Assembly (NCBI GenBank): GCA_012295275.1
Contig: CM022667.1
Span: 10,940,038-10,957,537 of the forward strand
DNA length: 17,500 bases
Direction of reading: 5' to 3'
DNA from: Chrysomallon squamiferum
Taxonomy: Eukaryota; Mollusca; Gastropoda; Neomphalida; Peltospiridae
The notes under the pieces were generated by a model. It did no database searches. It saw nothing but the letters and a program-made list of their open reading frames with translations, and was not told the DNA's origin. Shown piece after piece: positions 15,320 to 17,500 of the stretch. The translations under genes and the position numbers were made by a program. The number at the start of each line of letters is the position of its first letter. Position 1 is the first letter of the stretch.

Positions 15320-15700
15320 ATGAAGATCAGCTGATGCAGGTGCGACCTCTGGTGGTGACCGACTTCTCATGCCTGTGGGTAATCCTCGCGGATTCCTGTG
15401 TCATCAGAACACACTGACGGGTGAAACGCAGTCACCAGAGACGGCTTTTTTCCGTGGACGGCATTTAAAAGCGAACAATAGAAACGATCTCATAAATATG
15501 TATAATTTTGACAGTTCACGTCAACGCACAACAAAAGAAACACATAGACTGATACTCAAAAGTTGATTGGCGCTGGCTAGTGTTACGCCGTTCGGATTTG
15601 CGTCCCTAAGCCACGCCCATTTTCAATCCGGGGACTTTTGTCACTTCGGCATCGGGTTTCGGCGGCCTCATAATTTTCCCCTAGAAAGCATAAAAAGTCA
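15320..15700. other. GC-richer island with promoter-type motifs
   Basis: A compact CpG-containing island with CAGCTG and CAGGTG E-boxes (15329-15342), a CTCF-like site (15341-15355), an inverted CCAAT box (GATTGG 15565-15570), a KLF-type CCACGCCCA (15611-15619) and a Rel-like GGGGACTTTTG (15630-15640). The frame 15369-15566 is short and unrecognised. It may be a promoter or insulator element. Confidence 0.45.
15341..15355 (-). promoter_or_regulatory. CTCF-like site
   Basis: The minus strand reads CCACCAGAGGTCGCA, which agrees with the CTCF consensus CCASYAGRKGGCRSY at 13 of 15 positions. A weaker, oppositely oriented match (TCACCAGAGACGG) lies at 15432-15444. CTCF is widespread in bilaterian animals; binding here is inferred. 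Confidence 0.35.
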
Positions 15701-15780
15701 AATGAGAAGAAAACAAGGAAAATAAAGCAGAATAAAAAGAAAAAGAAAGAAAGAAAGAAAGAAAAGAAAAGAAAAAAAAA
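15701..15780. repeat. Purine-rich (GAAA)n tract
   Basis: AGAAAA and GAAA units, best at 15742-15762. Confidence 0.8.
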
Positions 15781-16077
15781 GACTGCAATTTACTGTGTGT
15801 AATATTTTATTTGGAAAGGTAAAAAAAAAAAATGTATTAACGAATTTTGAGTTATGTTAGATGAAGGGTGGGGGTGGGGACATAAGAAGGTTTGTGAAGT
15901 TATTTATTTTTATAGTTTTAAACGAATATATATATATATTATTGAAAAAATAAGAAAACTAAATTAACCGATCTCTTTGCATGCTTGTTTTTCTTTTGTA
16001 AAAGTAAAACGCCTACTCGACAGAGCCACGTTGCATATGAGCCATTTTAACCTTTGCAGGACAGCAACTAGTAATTT

Positions 16078-16079
<2 letters not shown>
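15781..16079. other. AT-rich unique sequence with G-tracts
   Basis: Contains GGG-T-GGGGG-T-GGGG at 15866-15879 and a TATATA patch near 15928. The section 16000-16075 is more complex. No gene. Confidence 0.5.

Positions 16080-16109
<30 letters not shown>
16080..16109. repeat. (TG)n array
   Basis: About fifteen GT/TG units. Confidence 0.95.
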
Positions 16110-16112
<3 letters not shown>

Positions 16113-16626
16113 ACATATATACATAAAACAAAATCCAGTGCATGCGTACCAACACAAACTTTTCTTTCAGTCCAACGTAATTTTAATTACTTTAAAGTTT
16201 TAATTATGTATTTAAAACTCCATTAATGAAAATTGTATAATCAATATTAAAATACATTAATATTGTGCTCATTTTGTTTTTAAGTCATGATTTGAAATGC
16301 TATTAGATTCTTTATAACGACCATTATCATGTTTTTTTTTTTTTCAGACTATAAATATTCTGTGTATTGTAATGTCGGTTATTAGTTATTTTTCGTTACA
16401 AATATTTTATAAATTACGAGATCGGTGTCAGAATATTTTAAAAATATTACTCCTGAGGTAATTTGATATTTAAATAATTCAAACCACACGTAAACAGTCA
16501 TTAATTAATTTATGAAGATGGCGCGACTGAAAACGATCCAGTTTTGAAAGTCAAAGCGAAGGTCAATGTAAAATAGAGGTTGTATTGAGAATGTGAGTGT
16601 TGTTGTATTCGATTATTTTATTCAGA

Positions 16627-16628
<2 letters not shown>
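16110..16628. other. AT-rich unique sequence
   Basis: About 520 bp of complex AT-rich DNA. Small features are an inverted repeat CAATATTAA/TTAATATTG (16242-16250 and 16257-16265) and AAGATGGCGC at 16515-16524, which resembles both YY1 and CTCF cores. No exon is recognisable. Confidence 0.45.

Positions 16629-16661
<33 letters not shown>
16629..16661. repeat. (TG)16 array
   Basis: Sixteen TG units immediately upstream of a perfect CRE palindrome. Confidence 0.95.
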
Positions 16662-16663
<2 letters not shown>

Positions 16664-16675
16664 CTGTTATTATGA

Positions 16676-16683
16676 TGACGTCA
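16676..16683. promoter_or_regulatory. Full CRE palindrome TGACGTCA
   Basis: This is the perfect 8-bp CREB/ATF site, 15 bp after the (TG)16 array and followed by GATGAT-type triplets. It is the only full CRE seen in the window; other TGACGT words are half sites. Confidence 0.4.
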
Positions 16684-16819
16684 CAGATGATGCTGATGAA
16701 GATGAGGATGATAATAACGAAGAAAGGAACAAAGAAAGAAACAAACAACCAAATAAATAAGTATCTAAGTAAGAAGGTAAATAAATAAATAAAATAAGAA
16801 TGAGATATATAGATAAATA
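16684..16819. other. GAT-rich then AAAT-rich low complexity
   Basis: GATGATG and GATGAAG words to about 16715, then GAAA/CAAA and AAAT units to about 16798. The short chance frames on both strands are not genes. Confidence 0.65.
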
Positions 16820-17376
16820 TCCTCTAAATAAAGTCACATTATAAAGACATTTTCTAACTACAATCACAATATAAAATAATTTTGTATATATATATAAAGA
16901 TATTTTCTAAATGCAGTCATAGTTTAGACATTTTCTAAATAGAGCCACAACATAAAGTCATTTTCTGTATATAAAGATATTTTCAAATACAGTCACAATA
17001 TAAAAAAAAAATTCTAAATACAGTCATATTATAAAGTCATTTTCTAAATGCAATAACAATATAAAAACATTTTCTATGTATATAAAATATCTTCTAAAAA
17101 CAGTCATGAAAACATTTTCTAAAAACAGTCACATCATAAAGACATTTTCTAAATGCAATAAAATAAAAATAAAAACATTTTCTAAATAGAGTCACATTAT
17201 ATTATAAAAACATTTTCTAAAAACAATCATATTAAAAAGACTTTTTCTAAATACAGTCACATCATAAAAACACTTTCTAAAACCTGTCACATAATAAAGA
17301 CATTTTCTAAAAACAGTCACAATATAAAGAAATTTAAAAAAAAAACAGTCACATTACAAATACATTTTCTAAACAA
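16820..17376. repeat. 30-bp minisatellite, about 16-19 units
   Basis: The unit is close to CAGTCACATTATAAAGACAT followed by TTTCTAAATA. Anchors (the CAGTCAC position) at 16831, 16861, 16914, 16942, 16990, 17021, 17051, 17101, 17126, 17156, 17189, 17224, 17254, 17284, 17314 and 17346 give a 30-bp period with few indels. Three longer intervals of 48-53 bp carry an extra GTATATA plus AAAGATATTTTCTAAA block. It is the only repeat with a long complex unit in the window. Confidence 0.9.
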
Positions 17377-17500
17377 GAAAAAAAACAAACACAAAAAACA
17401 TCAGATTTCTCTTAAAGCCGGCGAATTGCTCGTAAAGTTTTCATTATTAGCAGTTCCAGATTGTCTTGTGTGTCTTTCTCTTGCCATAAAATAATTGTTT
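17377..17500. other. Unique flank at window end
   Basis: An A-rich link is followed by ordinary sequence with one GCCGGC. The window ends without a recognisable feature. Confidence 0.5.

Noticed and set aside
14867-15370. 167-codon minus-strand open frame, longest in the window
   Set aside because: It is almost entirely Leu/Ile/Phe from an AAT array, without a domain or plausible composition for a membrane protein.
16820-17376. CRISPR array, because of the 30-bp periodicity
   Set aside because: The whole 30-bp unit is repeated head to tail with no unique spacers, and the overall sequence is eukaryotic in character.
1-17500. YY1/Pho-type GCCAT cores forming a Polycomb-like element with GA tracts
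   Set aside because: A rough count of the five-base core is about what base composition predicts, so there is no enrichment despite some extended ATGGCGG matches.

Overview
No protein-coding gene, exon, rRNA or complete tRNA can be supported in this window. It looks like intergenic or intronic DNA from an animal genome. By eye it is very AT-rich, roughly 27-30% GC, and about half of it is simple-sequence DNA: mono-, di-, tri- and tetranucleotide arrays, often compound. The long mixed triplet arrays (ACT/ATT/ACC/AGT/GAT) and the TATG/TG/AT/AGAG composites resemble what I associate with mollusc genomes, cephalopods in particular. That assignment is an inference from repeat style only. I did not see the tRNA-derived SINE tails I would expect in an octopus genome, so the taxon stays uncertain.

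The layout alternates between two kinds of DNA. (1) Microsatellite blocks: 1-165, 1367-1632, 2563-2870, 3953-4002, 4258-4688, 5286-5450, 5872-5990, 6780-7135, 7790-7925, 8894-9001, 9163-9451, 10252-10475, 10792-11330, 12430-12660, 12848-13005, 14044-14160, 14170-14640, 15100-15310, and a 30-bp minisatellite at 16820-17376. (2) Complex-sequence islands of about 200-750 bp with higher GC and many intact CpGs: 380-660, 890-1235, 1829-2290, 3400-3950, 5060-5220, 6126-6770, 7140-7470, 8104-8780, 9470-10230, 11430-12060, 13010-13400, 13620-13900, 15325-15690 and 16000-16560. The open frames are explained either by low-complexity repeats (poly-Leu, Val, Thr, Phe, Ile) or by short chance frames in the CpG-rich islands. 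None has a recognisable domain.

The most interesting material is in the islands, which look like possible cis-regulatory DNA. Canonical CACGTG E-boxes occur 11 times where about 1-2 are expected. There is a promoter-like cluster at 6411-6455 (14-bp palindrome, ZNF143/Staf-like site, CTCF-like core), a CpG-island-like segment at 9590-10180 ending near a 19-bp palindrome, an AACGTC cluster with an 8-bp inverted repeat at 425-528, and a second promoter-like island at 15341-15640. A near-perfect 22-bp inverted repeat with an 18-nt loop at 10698-10759 could be a miniature mobile element or a small-RNA hairpin. The triplet arrays are unusual because different motifs follow one another without loss of the 3-bp phase. 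No gene system or operon is present; every functional reading here is a hypothesis to test.
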